Below are positions 17,478-26,571 of a stretch of DNA of 64,000 bases, in pieces (position 1 is the stretch's first letter; each line of letters begins with the position of its first letter). The notes under the pieces are model-generated. The model worked only from the letters and a program-made list of their open reading frames with translations. It had not been told where the DNA came from and ran no database searches. The stretch spans positions 1 through 64,000 of the forward strand of contig CABROF010000001.1 of assembly GCA_902472555.1 (NCBI GenBank), given 5' to 3'. The translations under genes were made by a program, and so were the position numbers. Source of the stretch: UMGS1851 sp900555605 (lineage in GTDB: Bacteria; Bacillota; Clostridia; UBA1212; UBA1255).

Positions 17478-18539
17478 AATATCCTTTGCAGCATCCGCCG
17501 TCAGAATCTGAAGCGCTCCGCCGGATACGGTTACCAAGTCCTCAATCCGGACGCCGCCCAGATCAGGAACATAAATTCCGGGTTCTATACTGAACACCAT
17601 CCCCTCTGTCAAAGGCTGCTGACTTCTGGCACTGATATTGACGCCTTCATGGATCTCAACGCCTACGCCATGTCCCAGCCCATGGCCAAAACAAGCGCCG
17701 TAACCGTTGGAGGCAATGATATTCCTTGCGGTCTGATCCAGTAAATTTGCCGCAATTCCCTCATAAAATCCATTTATTGCACACAGCTGAGCCTCTAATA
17801 CAATTTCATAGATCCGCCGGAGCTCTTGTGCCGGCTCCTCTAAAAAAACAGTCCGCGTCATATCCGAACAATAGCCGCAGTAAACCGCTCCGAAATCCAT
17901 TGTGATTCCGTCGCCTTTTTCCAATTTTTTGCCGGACGCGGTTCCGTGCGGCATGGCACCGCGTTTTCCGGAAGCAACAATCGTATCAAAAGACGGTTTT
18001 GCCGCACCGCGTCTGCGCATCCGATACTCCAATTCACAGGCAACATCCTGTTCCGTAATCCCTGCTCTCAGATACGGCAGCGTTTCGTTGAAGGCGTCCG
18101 CCGCAATCCTGCAGGCTTCCCGAATCCGCTGCTGTTCTCCGATATCCTTTTGGTTTCGAATTTGCTCAATTGTATGATCCAATCCTGCCCAGCGCAGTCC
18201 GGGGACAAACTCCGTATATCGGATATAGTCAGAATATAGTATTTTTTGATTTTCAAATGCGATCGAACGGATACCATGCTTTTCTACCAGTTCCCGGAAG
18301 GCGGGAAGATGAACGGCACTTTTAATGATCGGCGTGAACAGCGGCGCCTCCTGTTCCGCCTGCAGCGCGTATCTGGCATCAGTTAACAAAACCGCAGCTT
18401 CTTCAGTAATGAATAATCTCGCATCTCCGAATCCGGTAAAACCCGATAAATAAAACACATTTTCTCCTGATGTAATAAATGCCGCATCAAGACTTTGTTC
18501 CTGTAAAAAGACTCGTAAGCGGTTCACTCTGTCCAGCAC
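17466..18539 (-). CDS. M24 family Xaa-Pro aminopeptidase
   Basis: Removes N-terminal residues that precede proline, in the cytoplasm. 357 aa: an N-terminal creatinase-like domain (1-130, LDAAFITSGENVFYLSGFTG) and a pita-bread metallopeptidase domain. The two-metal ligands are visible: Asp in ITMDFGAVY, Asp in SDMTRTVF, His in CFGHGLGHGVGVEIHEG, Glu in SIEPGIYV and Glu in VRIEDLV. The start is GTG at 18539, with AGGAGG 7 nt upstream. In many Bacillota this gene directly precedes efp; here the surface island separates them. Confidence 0.92.
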   Translation of the reverse strand: MLDRVNRLRVFLQEQSLDAAFITSGENVFYLSGFTGFGDARLFITEEAAVLLTDARYALQAEQEAPLFTPIIKSAVHLPAFRELVEKHGIRSIAFENQKILYSDYIRYTEFVPGLRWAGLDHTIEQIRNQKDIGEQQRIREACRIAADAFNETLPYLRAGITEQDVACELEYRMRRRGAAKPSFDTIVASGKRGAMPHGTASGKKLEKGDGITMDFGAVYCGYCSDMTRTVFLEEPAQELRRIYEIVLEAQLCAINGFYEGIAANLLDQTARNIIASNGYGACFGHGLGHGVGVEIHEGVNISARSQQPLTEGMVFSIEPGIYVPDLGGVRIEDLVTVSGGALQILTADAAKDILIL

Positions 18540-18587
18540 GCCGTATCCTCCTGTCTCTTTATTCTAAAAAAACCGTTTTCTGAACGA

Positions 18588-19073
18588 TTATAAAAACGGT
18601 TTTTCAAGCAGCCGTTTAAATCGTACAAAAGCAGGCTCCCGACTCAAATCAATGGGGCTGACTAAAATGGTATAGCAGCCAAATCGATTTCCGCCTAAAA
18701 TATCGGTATAAAGCTGATCTCCTACCATTGCAATTTCAGCAGGACGGAGCTTCAGCAAAGCAGCCAGCTGCGTAAACCCTTTTTTTAAAGGTTTCCCGGC
18801 TTTTCCCACAAATTCCACGGGAAAATCGAAGCCATCCGCAAAATGCTTTGCACGTACAATTTTTGCATTTGAAAGAATGCCGAGGCGGAAGCCTTCCCGT
18901 TTTAATTCCGAAAGCCACTGCTGCAGCCGTGCACTCGGTAAAGGCGCCGCATAGACTTCCAGGGTGTTGTCAATATCAAATAAAAATCCCTTGACGCCCA
19001 AGGTACGCATCTCCGCCGGGTCAATATCATATATACACGCGATGCTTTTGTCGGGTTTCATCCCTTTGCCCAT
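18588..19073 (-). CDS. yqeG: YqeG family HAD-IIIA phosphatase
   Basis: 161 aa. HAD superfamily motifs: motif I FLFDIDNTLE (nucleophile and acid Asp), motif II LSNAK, motif III Lys in GKAGKPLKKGF, and motif IV MVGDQLYTDILGGNR. These match YqeG, a cytoplasmic phosphatase whose substrate may be phosphatidylglycerophosphate in some relatives. It lies 3 nt downstream of aroQ in an operon-like run. The substrate is not shown by the sequence. Confidence 0.88.
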   Translation of the reverse strand: MGKGMKPDKSIACIYDIDPAEMRTLGVKGFLFDIDNTLEVYAAPLPSARLQQWLSELKREGFRLGILSNAKIVRAKHFADGFDFPVEFVGKAGKPLKKGFTQLAALLKLRPAEIAMVGDQLYTDILGGNRFGCYTILVSPIDLSREPAFVRFKRLLEKPFL

Positions 19074-19076
19074 AAA

Positions 19077-19505
19077 TTAGTTCCTTTCCGTGAGATAGCG
19101 TATTCCTTCTGCATATCCCTGAAACCCGCGGCCCGCAATCTGCAGGACACAGGCCGGTGCGGTAACGGAGGTAGCGCGGAACGTTTCCCGATTGCGGATA
19201 TCACTGAGATGAACCTCTACGGCAGGAATTCCAACCGATTTCAGCGCATCGTAAATCGCATAGCTGTAATGCGTATAGGCGCCTGGATTGATCACCAATC
19301 CGTCATACTCTCCATATGCTTCCTGTATCGCATCAATCAGCACGCCTTCATGATTGGACTGAATAAAATCTACGGAAGCACCGATTTCAGCAGCCTCTTC
19401 TTCAATATATGCACATAATTCCTCATATGTACGGCTTCCGTATACCGCGGGCTCTCTGATCCCCAGCATGTTCAGATTCGGACCATTGATCACCAATATC
19501 TTCAT
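19077..19505 (-). CDS. aroQ: Type II 3-dehydroquinate dehydratase
   Basis: Third step of the shikimate pathway: 3-dehydroquinate to 3-dehydroshikimate. 142 aa, the normal size. Motifs: ILVINGPNLNMLGIREPAVYG (with the catalytic Tyr), FIQSNHEGVLID, VINPGAYTHYSYAI and VEVHLSDIRNRE with the catalytic His. It forms dodecamers in other species. It lies in the minus-strand run aroB-aroK-aroQ-yqeG. Confidence 0.96.
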   Translation of the reverse strand: MKILVINGPNLNMLGIREPAVYGSRTYEELCAYIEEEAAEIGASVDFIQSNHEGVLIDAIQEAYGEYDGLVINPGAYTHYSYAIYDALKSVGIPAVEVHLSDIRNRETFRATSVTAPACVLQIAGRGFQGYAEGIRYLTERN

Positions 19506-19526
19506 AATCGCATTCTCCTTACCGAT

Positions 19527-20069
19527 CTATTCCAGCTGCGCACTCTTTCTAAAAATGATACGAACGATCTTCGCAATTGCATCCTCTTTATTTCTGTCGT
19601 TTGATACTTCAAAATCCGCATATTCCCGATAAAGCGGCAGCCGCTTCCGATAAAGCGCCAGCAATTTGTCATAGCTGGTACTTTTCAGCAGCGGACGTTT
19701 ATCCATAATCCGCTTCGGCGTCGTAGCAAGCCGTAAAAAATCGCGGTGAATAAATATAATAAAGCTCCCCTCCTGCTGAAACAGCTTCATATTGTCCGGC
19801 CGCGTTACAATTCCGCCGCCGGTGGCAATGACCGCTTTCTTTTTGTTTTTCAAATCATGCGCCACGGCTGTTTCTATTTCTCGAAATTTTTCTTCCCCCA
19901 GCTGTGCAAAAATCTCTTCTACGGACATGCCGGCCTTTTTTACGATCTCATCATCCATGTCAATGAATGCATAATCATAATACTGTGCCACGGACCTTCC
20001 AATCGAAGATTTTCCCGAACAAGGCATACCGATAAATATAATTCTGTCATAAATGCAATATTCTCCCAC
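19527..20069 (-). CDS. aroK: Shikimate kinase
   Basis: Phosphorylates shikimate with ATP. 180 aa. P-loop FIGMPCSGKSSIGRSV, shikimate-binding DMDDEI and the GGGIV loop (IATGGGIVTR), and the lid arginine region KRIMDKRPLL. The start is a GTG at 20069, with AGGTGG upstream. It is 18 nt after aroB. Family length is about 170 aa. Confidence 0.95.
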   Translation of the reverse strand: MGEYCIYDRIIFIGMPCSGKSSIGRSVAQYYDYAFIDMDDEIVKKAGMSVEEIFAQLGEEKFREIETAVAHDLKNKKKAVIATGGGIVTRPDNMKLFQQEGSFIIFIHRDFLRLATTPKRIMDKRPLLKSTSYDKLLALYRKRLPLYREYADFEVSNDRNKEDAIAKIVRIIFRKSAQLE

Positions 20070-20087
20070 GCCGCTTCCACCTATCCT

Positions 20088-21173
20088 TCACCAATCTTGC
20101 TGCAGTTGATTCACTTGTTCTAAAAAAAGCGTTTTTTCTATACGCAGAATCCGTACGTCGCCCGGTGCAAACGGTACCACGATCCGGAGCTCCTTTCCGT
20201 TTCCCTTTTTGTCATGAAGCACTCGTTCATACAGCAGAGTTCTGTCCGTATCCGGTACCGTTGGAAGCTTCAGCCGTCTGAGCAGCGCGATTCCGTCTTT
20301 GGCAAACGCAGGATCAGCCCCGTGATACTGTACCGCATAACGCAGCATTTCTGCCATGCCGACAGCTACCGCTTCTCCATGTGTATATCGGAGATAATGA
20401 TGGTAGCTTTCTATGCAATGCCCAAGTGTATGCCCTAAGTTCAGCAGCATTCGTTCACCCTGTTCCTTTTCGTCCCGTTCTACTACTCCTTTTTTGTAAA
20501 GGACACATTCAGATACAAGGGCCTGTGCCTGTGTATAGAAATCTTCCGGCCGCTCCATAGACATGGTTCTATCATAGAAGGAACCGCCTTTTAAAAACGC
20601 ATACTTTACCATCTCGCCTAATCCGTCCTGCAGAACCCGGCTGCTTAACGTCTCTAAAAGGGAGACATCCGCTACCACAGCAGCAGGCTGATGAAAAGCC
20701 CCTAATATATTCTTTACCCCGCCAAAATCCACAGCAGTTTTTCCTCCTACGGAGCTGTCAATCTGTGCAATCAAAGAGGTCGGTATTTGAATATAAGGAA
20801 TTCCCCGCATATAAACAGCGGCGGCAAAGCCCACCAGATCACCGGTGACGCCCCCGCCTAACGCAATGAGCATATCATGTCTGCCGAATTGATTCTGCAG
20901 CAGGAACGAGCACAGCTGTTCAAGCACAGGCAGGCATTTGCTGCACTCTCCCGGTTCGAAGGAAAAAGAGACCACAGAAAAGCCGGTCTCTTTTAAAGCA
21001 GCCTCCAGACGCTGGCTGTAAAGCGTACGTACATGAGAATCTCCCGCAACACAAACGCGGCAGGGTGTTCCTCCGCAGCTGTTCAGCGCCGTTTCTGCCG
21101 CAGCCGTTAAAATGCCGGAGCCTATCAGAATCGGATATGATCGATCCTTCAGATCAACAATATAATGTTCCAT
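20088..21173 (-). CDS. aroB: 3-dehydroquinate synthase
   Basis: Converts DAHP to 3-dehydroquinate with NAD and a divalent metal. 361 aa. Diagnostic segments: LIALGGGVTGDLVGFAAAVY (NAD-binding), IPTSLIAQIDSSVGGKTAVD, NILGAFHQP and the metal-binding Glu and two His in LGEMVKYAFLKG, LLNLGHTLGHCIE and YTHGEAVAVGM. It follows the oxidoreductase gamma-subunit gene by 32 nt, so the aromatic genes may be co-transcribed with it. Confidence 0.95.
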   Translation of the reverse strand: MEHYIVDLKDRSYPILIGSGILTAAAETALNSCGGTPCRVCVAGDSHVRTLYSQRLEAALKETGFSVVSFSFEPGECSKCLPVLEQLCSFLLQNQFGRHDMLIALGGGVTGDLVGFAAAVYMRGIPYIQIPTSLIAQIDSSVGGKTAVDFGGVKNILGAFHQPAAVVADVSLLETLSSRVLQDGLGEMVKYAFLKGGSFYDRTMSMERPEDFYTQAQALVSECVLYKKGVVERDEKEQGERMLLNLGHTLGHCIESYHHYLRYTHGEAVAVGMAEMLRYAVQYHGADPAFAKDGIALLRRLKLPTVPDTDRTLLYERVLHDKKGNGKELRIVVPFAPGDVRILRIEKTLFLEQVNQLQQDW

Positions 21174-21205
21174 CAGATATCTCCTTTGTATTTTCCGCGG
21201 GGAAA

Positions 21206-21736
21206 TCAGGCTTCCATTCCTTTATGCAGCGCAATCATTTCGTCCGGAATCATATAGTGCCTTCTGGCAGGCAAGACACTCCTTAGTGCCTCTTCAAAAT
21301 TTCCGATTGTTACGATGCCGGTCTGTCCGATCAGCTTCCCGAGGAGTATAATCCCCGCATACGTGGCATTTCCCATCTCATAAGCCATTTCCGTGGCCGG
21401 AATTGTAAACACCTTGATATCCGTTCTCTGCGGCCGGACCGGAACTAAACTGCTGTCTAAAATGATCAGGCCGTCCGCTTCCACCAACGGCTCAAATTTT
21501 TCCAGAGAAGGCTGATTCATGGCAATCAGCGCGGTTGCTCTGCTGATAATCGGAGAACCGACCTCGCCGTCCGCCACAATGACATGGCAGTTTGCCGTAC
21601 CGCCTCGTTTTTCCGGACCGTAAGACGGCAGCCATGATACATTCTTTCCGTCATGCAGACCTGCGTAAGCCAGAAAATGTCCCATAGACAAAATCCCCTG
21701 CCCGCCAAAGCCGGCCAAGATTACTTGATTCATCAT
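21206..21736 (-). CDS. 2-oxoacid:acceptor oxidoreductase, gamma subunit
   Basis: 176 aa. The N-terminus VILAGFGGQGILSMGHFLAY is the signature of the gamma subunit of pyruvate/2-oxoacid ferredoxin oxidoreductases; MSWLPSYGPEKRGGTANC-like text (WLPSYGPEKRGGTANCHV) is also typical. It completes a four-subunit enzyme with the next three genes upstream. Cytoplasmic, ferredoxin-linked. Confidence 0.93.
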   Translation of the reverse strand: MMNQVILAGFGGQGILSMGHFLAYAGLHDGKNVSWLPSYGPEKRGGTANCHVIVADGEVGSPIISRATALIAMNQPSLEKFEPLVEADGLIILDSSLVPVRPQRTDIKVFTIPATEMAYEMGNATYAGIILLGKLIGQTGIVTIGNFEEALRSVLPARRHYMIPDEMIALHKGMEA

Positions 21737-21756
21737 ACTTCATCCACCCTTTCTGC

Positions 21757-22509
21757 TTACACTTCTACATTTTTATAATTGCCCAGCGGATAATGCGGTA
21801 TCATATTTTCCTCCAGCCATTTCAGAGAGGCCGCAGGATTCATGCCCCAGTTTGTCGGACAGGTTGATAAAACTTCAACAATCGAAAAGCCAAGGCCTGC
21901 CATCTGAACCTGAAAAGCTTTTTTGATGGCAGCCTTTGCTTTTTTAATATTCGGCACGGTATTTACCGCAACCCGTTCTACATAGGCCGCGCCCTCAAGC
22001 GTGGACAGCATTTCACAAACCCGTACCGGGAAGCCGTGCAATTCCGGTTTTCTGCCAAACGGTGTTGTTGTTGTAACCTGTCCTACCAATGTCGTAGGCG
22101 CCATCTGGCCGGAGGTCATACCGTAAATTGCATTGTTTACAAAAATAGTCGTGATTTTTTCTCCCCGCGTGGCAGCATGTACGATCTCAGCCGTACCGAT
22201 GGCCGCCAGATCGCCATCCCCTTGGTAAGTGAAAACCACATTATCCGGCAGTGATCTGCGCAGTCCCGTCGCAACAGCCGGCGCACGGCCGTGTGCGGCC
22301 TGAACCATATCACAGTTAAAATATTCATAATTATTATAGGTACAGCCCACCGGCGATACGCCGACGGTCCGGCCCTCAATTTGTAATTCATCTATTACTT
22401 CCGCAACCAGCCTATGTATGATCCCGTGGGTGCAGCCGGGGCAATAGTGCAGCGGTTTATCAATTAATGCATGCGGTCTTTGAAATACAATACTCATGGT
22501 AATCCCCAT
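21757..22509 (-). CDS. 2-oxoacid:acceptor oxidoreductase, beta subunit (TPP-binding)
   Basis: 250 aa. Thiamine diphosphate-binding motif GDGDLAAIGTAEIVHAATRG, with FVNNAIYGMTSGQ; a Cys pair near the N-terminus (HYCPGCTHG) lies in the usual cluster or substrate region. The beta subunit binds TPP and takes part in decarboxylation of the 2-oxoacid. Start at 22509 is a Met with no strong alternative. The order delta-alpha-beta-gamma is typical. Confidence 0.93.
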   Translation of the reverse strand: MGITMSIVFQRPHALIDKPLHYCPGCTHGIIHRLVAEVIDELQIEGRTVGVSPVGCTYNNYEYFNCDMVQAAHGRAPAVATGLRRSLPDNVVFTYQGDGDLAAIGTAEIVHAATRGEKITTIFVNNAIYGMTSGQMAPTTLVGQVTTTTPFGRKPELHGFPVRVCEMLSTLEGAAYVERVAVNTVPNIKKAKAAIKKAFQVQMAGLGFSIVEVLSTCPTNWGMNPAASLKWLEENMIPHYPLGNYKNVEV

Positions 22510-22520
22510 CCTTTCACAGT

Positions 22521-23582
22521 TTATTTACGGCCGGCAATTTCACGTACTTTATCCAGAATATCCTTCGGAGCAGGTACGTTTCCGCCTGTTCTTCCGTGAA
22601 AATCAACCGTATTTTTACCATTGACAGCCAGCTTTACATCTTCAATCATCTGACCGGCGCTCATTTCTACTGTCAGGAAACCCTTCGGGACCTCCGCATA
22701 ACGTTCAAATGCTTCTTTCGGGAAAGGCCACAGGGTAATCGGACGGATCAGTCCTACCCGAATTCCCTCTTTTGCCGCATCCTGAATGACATTTTTTACA
22801 ATCCGTGCAACCGTTCCGTAAGCGGCAACAATGACATCGGCATTGTCGCAGTTATATATTTCGGCACGTACCTGCGCCTTTTCAATTTCCCGGTATTTGG
22901 CTTGTAAACGGTTATTGTGCGCCTCCAGATCATCGGCTTCTATGTAAATTGACGTAATGACATTATGTTCCCGTTCCATTTTACTGCCAGAGGTCGCCCA
23001 AGGCTTCTCCACCTTAATAACAGGCTCCTGCTCCCGGAATTCAACCGCTTCCATCATTTGTCCCAGATAACCGTCTCCGAGCACTACGACAGGGGTTCTG
23101 TACTGATCCGCCACATTAAATGCATCCACCACAAGTTCATACATTTCCTGCACGCTGGACGGGGCAAAAACAACAAGACGGTAATCTCCGTGTCCGCCGC
23201 CCTTTACGATCTGAAAATAGTCGCACTGCGCCGGGAGGATTCCGCCTAGCCCCGGACCGCAGCGGATGATATCAATAATCACCATCGGCAGTTCCGCACA
23301 GGCAGAATAAGAAATCCCCTCCTGCTTTAAGCTGATTCCCGGGCTGGAGGAAGAAGTCATCGCCCGCACACCGGCGCTGGCCGCACCGTATACCATATTA
23401 ATTGCGGCGACTTCGCTCTCAGCCTGAACAAACACGCCGCCGTTCTGTTCCATTTTTTTAGCCATATAATGTGAAATTTCTGTCTGCGGCGTAATGGGAT
23501 ATCCAAAATAGTGTCTGCATCCTGCGCGCAGAGCCGCCTCGGCAATCACTTCGTTTCCCTTCATCAACAACTTTTCGCTCAT
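22521..23582 (-). CDS. vorB: 2-oxoacid:ferredoxin oxidoreductase, alpha subunit (VorB-type)
   Basis: 353 aa. Motifs: GCRHYFGYPITPQTEISHYM, VQAESEVAAINMVYGAASAG, MTSSSSPGISLKQEG, GPGLGGILPAQCDY and VLGDGYLGQMMEAVEF. These resemble the subunit often named VorB (3-methyl-2-oxobutanoate ferredoxin oxidoreductase). The enzyme oxidises a 2-oxoacid to its acyl-CoA with reduction of ferredoxin. Whether it prefers 2-oxoisovalerate or 2-oxoglutarate cannot be settled from the sequence. Confidence 0.88.
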   Translation of the reverse strand: MSEKLLMKGNEVIAEAALRAGCRHYFGYPITPQTEISHYMAKKMEQNGGVFVQAESEVAAINMVYGAASAGVRAMTSSSSPGISLKQEGISYSACAELPMVIIDIIRCGPGLGGILPAQCDYFQIVKGGGHGDYRLVVFAPSSVQEMYELVVDAFNVADQYRTPVVVLGDGYLGQMMEAVEFREQEPVIKVEKPWATSGSKMEREHNVITSIYIEADDLEAHNNRLQAKYREIEKAQVRAEIYNCDNADVIVAAYGTVARIVKNVIQDAAKEGIRVGLIRPITLWPFPKEAFERYAEVPKGFLTVEMSAGQMIEDVKLAVNGKNTVDFHGRTGGNVPAPKDILDKVREIAGRK

Positions 23583-23592
23583 ATCTGTGCTC

Positions 23593-23799
23593 CTACCTTT
23601 CTACCGTAATGACACAATCCGGACATATCGTTGCGCAAAAGGCACATCCGATACATTTTTCCATATCCTTTACCCCTGCCGGATGATATCCTTTTCCGTT
23701 CAATACATCGTCCTGGATAAAAACGATTTTTTTAGGACATACATCCACACATAGTTTACAGCCTTTGCATCGATCTTCCCGAAATGTAACTTTAGCCAT
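23593..23799 (-). CDS. 2-oxoacid:ferredoxin oxidoreductase, delta subunit (2x[4Fe-4S])
   Basis: 68 aa ferredoxin-like subunit with two CxxCxxCxxxCP motifs: CKGCKLCVDVCP and CIGCAFCATICP. It feeds electrons from the TPP site to external ferredoxin. First gene of the oxidoreductase operon; a SigA-type promoter lies just upstream at 23886-23914. Confidence 0.95.
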   Translation of the reverse strand: MAKVTFREDRCKGCKLCVDVCPKKIVFIQDDVLNGKGYHPAGVKDMEKCIGCAFCATICPDCVITVER

Positions 23800-23885
23800 A
23801 TAACCTCACTACCTCTCTGCTGTAAATGAATAGATAAAAGGAAATCGCCCCAGCAAAGGACTGCTGAAACAATTCCAATTAATTT

Positions 23886-23914
23886 ATTATATCAGTCCGT
23901 GATATAAGATGCAA
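23886..23914 (-). promoter_or_regulatory. SigA-type promoter of the oxidoreductase operon
   Basis: On the minus strand TTGCAT (23909-23914), 17 nt, perfect TATAAT (23886-23891). It lies about 90 nt before the delta-subunit start at 23799 and may serve the whole run down to the M24 peptidase. Confidence 0.75.
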
Positions 23915-24001
23915 GTTTCAAAATGCAGCATTTACAGGCATATTTTGCCTTTTCTCACAAAAACGTCCACGCAAATGATTTCTTGTAAATCCCGCCGCAT
24001 T

Positions 24002-25171
24002 TTAATATTCATCAATGATATAGCATTGATGTCCGGGAGTCAGCGCCGATAGCGCACAGGCAGCGCCCTCGTCAGAAACAGCAATCAAATCCGGATGTGC
24101 TGTCCGGAGCGCAGAAAGGCTCCGGTAGCCGCACAGCAGCTGTACCAGCAGCCCCGCAGGTATGGAAATGTGAGGCGCAGCCTCAGACCGTACCCCGCAG
24201 ATCGTATAGCAGCCTTCGTTTTCGGTCACACAGGAATCCGTAATCCGGATCATCAATCCTGTCTCACTTTGCGGAAGATCGGAAAACAGGATCTGCAGCA
24301 AAGCTCCGGCATTTGCAAGCCCCATGACGCCCTGCGGCCTTCTCTCAAGCCGAAAGCCCTCCGGAACGCCTTCCTTTCGCAGAAGGGTGTCAATTGCAGT
24401 ATCCGGCGGAAGCTTTATCCGCAGAATATTTCCCGGGAAATCATTGGCGGCAGCCATCAGAAGTCTATGCTCTGCGCCTGCATCCAACGCAACGCATTCT
24501 TCACAATAGACCTCTGAATCGGAATGCTTTACGGCTGCATATGCCTCCGGGTACGGCTGATCAGGAGAATCTGCACAGACAATGGACATTCCATCGGACA
24601 GATAATCCTGCATTTTAAAACAAAAGTCGCCGAATGAACGCGCAACGATTCCCGAATAACGGCGGCTGAAGGTTTGATATACCGTATATAAAGAAGCCAA
24701 ACGCGCCTCCGGAAGCAGAGTCAAACGCGGTCCTGCCGCATCCGGCGCGGATTGCGGACAGCGCAGCGTAAGATAGGCCGTATCGGTTACAGGCAAATGT
24801 CCTTTTGAAAAAAAGGTCGGCAAAACAGCCGGCGTATGGGGCGTCACCACAATTCCCTTGTTCCGCATGGCTTTCATAAAGTAACGGAACATAACAGACA
24901 TTGCACCGATTCCCCGATGGGCCGGATCTGTTGAAACTCCTGCAATCATCGCTCCGGGCACGCATTTTCCGCGGATACGGATTGAAAGCGGAATCGACTG
25001 CATTGCACTGATCAGCTTCCCGTCCAATTCCGCACACGCGGAAAAATCCGGTATATAGCGGTTACGAAAAAACCAGTCTATAAAGCCCTCGGAATCGTCA
25101 AAGCAAATCTTCCACAAGGCCTTTACCGCATGAAAATCACGCGTCTCCAACTGTCTCGCCCGGATTTCCAT
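24002..25171 (-). CDS. GNAT family N-acetyltransferase (Eis-like layout)
   Basis: 389 aa. The N-terminal GNAT fold (1-140) carries the acetyl-CoA loop AGVSTDPAHRGIGAMSVMF and LISAMQSIPLSIRIRG. A second, divergent half follows, with a C-terminal sterol-carrier-like region that ends in a free carboxylate (QCYIIDEY). Length and layout are those of the Eis group of multi-domain acetyltransferases. The substrate is unknown. It lies 5 nt after nagA, last in the ireB operon. Confidence 0.82.
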   Translation of the reverse strand: MEIRARQLETRDFHAVKALWKICFDDSEGFIDWFFRNRYIPDFSACAELDGKLISAMQSIPLSIRIRGKCVPGAMIAGVSTDPAHRGIGAMSVMFRYFMKAMRNKGIVVTPHTPAVLPTFFSKGHLPVTDTAYLTLRCPQSAPDAAGPRLTLLPEARLASLYTVYQTFSRRYSGIVARSFGDFCFKMQDYLSDGMSIVCADSPDQPYPEAYAAVKHSDSEVYCEECVALDAGAEHRLLMAAANDFPGNILRIKLPPDTAIDTLLRKEGVPEGFRLERRPQGVMGLANAGALLQILFSDLPQSETGLMIRITDSCVTENEGCYTICGVRSEAAPHISIPAGLLVQLLCGYRSLSALRTAHPDLIAVSDEGAACALSALTPGHQCYIIDEY

Positions 25172-25176
25172 AATGG

Positions 25177-26214
25177 CTACAGCACCTGCCGATAGGCGCC
25201 TGTTACATCGTAATTTTCATCCAAAAGGATCACATCATTCGCCACCTGCTGTGCAACCCCCGCCATTTTGGCCGGTGTCCGGGACAGCACATCCGCCGCA
25301 GTCTCCAAAGAAAAACCAAGTGTAAGCAAATTTTTCAGTTCCCGATCCATAAATACCGTGCTGCTGGCAAGCTGTCCTTCCGGCATTCTGGCCTCACCGT
25401 TAATAACATGTACGTTCCTGCCGCACAAGGTATAAATACCATCCGGCATCCCGGCGGCATTGCAGGCATCCGTAATAATTCCCACCTGCTTAGAACCTTT
25501 TGCCTTCAGCACCAATTTGGCAGCCTCCGGCGCAACATGAAGAAAGTCCAATATCATTTCCGCACAGCAGGCATCATCTGCAAGTGCCGCGCCTACGGGT
25601 CCGGGATTTCGGTGATGCAGAGACGGCATTGCGTTATAAATATGGGTTACGGAAGACGCACCAGCAGCTAAGCCTGCCTGAATGACCCCTGCATCAGCGG
25701 CAGTATGGCCTAACGAAACCGTAATCCCCTGTTGACTGAGATAAGAGATCATCTCCATTGCGCCTTCTGCCAGCGGATCAATTGTAATTCTTTTGACAAT
25801 ATGCGCAAATTCACCGGTAATCGCCTGCCAATTTTCAAGCGTAGCATCTAAAAAACAATCGGCATCCAAAGCGCCCTTATACTGCGGCTTCATAAACGGG
25901 CCTTCCAGATGTGCGCCCAAAATACGGGTATGGTTTAGCGGTACTCTGCCGTCAGGCTGTTTTTTCGCTTCCTCGGAGATATGTACCGCATACGCTTCGT
26001 CTTCTTCCATCACCTGTGCAATCGCATGCAGCGCCGTTAAACACTGCTCCGGTGAGCAAGCAGGGATCGTAGGCAAATATCCCACTACGCCGTGCTGAAT
26101 CAATATTTTTCCAATCTCCCGTAGGCCCTCTGCCCCGCAGGTTCCGACATCATATCCGCCGCAGCCATGTATATGGATATCTACAAAGCCCGGCAGCTGA
26201 CAGCCTTTATTCAT
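25177..26214 (-). CDS. nagA: N-acetylglucosamine-6-phosphate deacetylase, N-terminally shortened
   Basis: Deacetylates GlcNAc-6-P in the cytoplasm. 345 aa; NagA is usually about 380-390. The protein starts at MNKGCQLPGFVDIHIHG, so the small N-terminal beta-sandwich half that normally precedes the PGFIDxHxH motif is absent. The catalytic parts are present: HIHG metal motif, GAHLEGPFM (Glu), SLGHTAAD and TSVTHIYNAM-type His (VTHIYNAMPSL), and IITDACNAAGM (Asp). The C-terminal sandwich half is also reduced (MAGVAQQVANDVILLDE). Start at 26214: GGAGGTG upstream; it overlaps the DUF1292 gene by 8 bp. Activity is uncertain. Confidence 0.88.
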   Translation of the reverse strand: MNKGCQLPGFVDIHIHGCGGYDVGTCGAEGLREIGKILIQHGVVGYLPTIPACSPEQCLTALHAIAQVMEEDEAYAVHISEEAKKQPDGRVPLNHTRILGAHLEGPFMKPQYKGALDADCFLDATLENWQAITGEFAHIVKRITIDPLAEGAMEMISYLSQQGITVSLGHTAADAGVIQAGLAAGASSVTHIYNAMPSLHHRNPGPVGAALADDACCAEMILDFLHVAPEAAKLVLKAKGSKQVGIITDACNAAGMPDGIYTLCGRNVHVINGEARMPEGQLASSTVFMDRELKNLLTLGFSLETAADVLSRTPAKMAGVAQQVANDVILLDENYDVTGAYRQVL

Positions 26215-26527
26215 CGGTCTCCGGCACCTCCTCTTCTTCCGCAATCTGATTTACATATGCATCCAGCACCCTCTGTGCCAGATCCTCATCCTCTACAAAC
26301 GTAAAAACAGGATCCTCTCCCTCAAATTCTGTTTCCATAATGACAACGCCCTCGTCTGCCGATTCGTCCCCGGCAGGAATCAGAACCGCATACAGTCTTT
26401 CATCTAAGTCCACAAAATCAAGCAGCTCAAACTCGAAATCATTTCCGTCCTCATCCGTCAGAATAAACGTATTCACTCCATTATCCGGATCCTGATTCAG
26501 TTTTTCTTCCATATCCTCTTTTTTCAT
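26207..26527 (-). CDS. DUF1292 family protein
   Basis: 106 aa acidic protein with the family core NTFILTDEDGNDFEFELLDF and YAVLIP, and a Glu-rich tail. Homologue of B. subtilis YrzB. The order ireB-ruvX-DUF1292 is conserved in Bacillota. Function unknown. Start at 26527 (MKKEDMEEK) has GGAGG 5 nt upstream; a Met at 26542 is less well placed. Confidence 0.9.
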   Translation of the reverse strand: MKKEDMEEKLNQDPDNGVNTFILTDEDGNDFEFELLDFVDLDERLYAVLIPAGDESADEGVVIMETEFEGEDPVFTFVEDEDLAQRVLDAYVNQIAEEEEVPETDE

Positions 26528-26571
26528 AACGCCCTCCATCATTCATTTCCGAAATATATAAGAAAGCCGGC

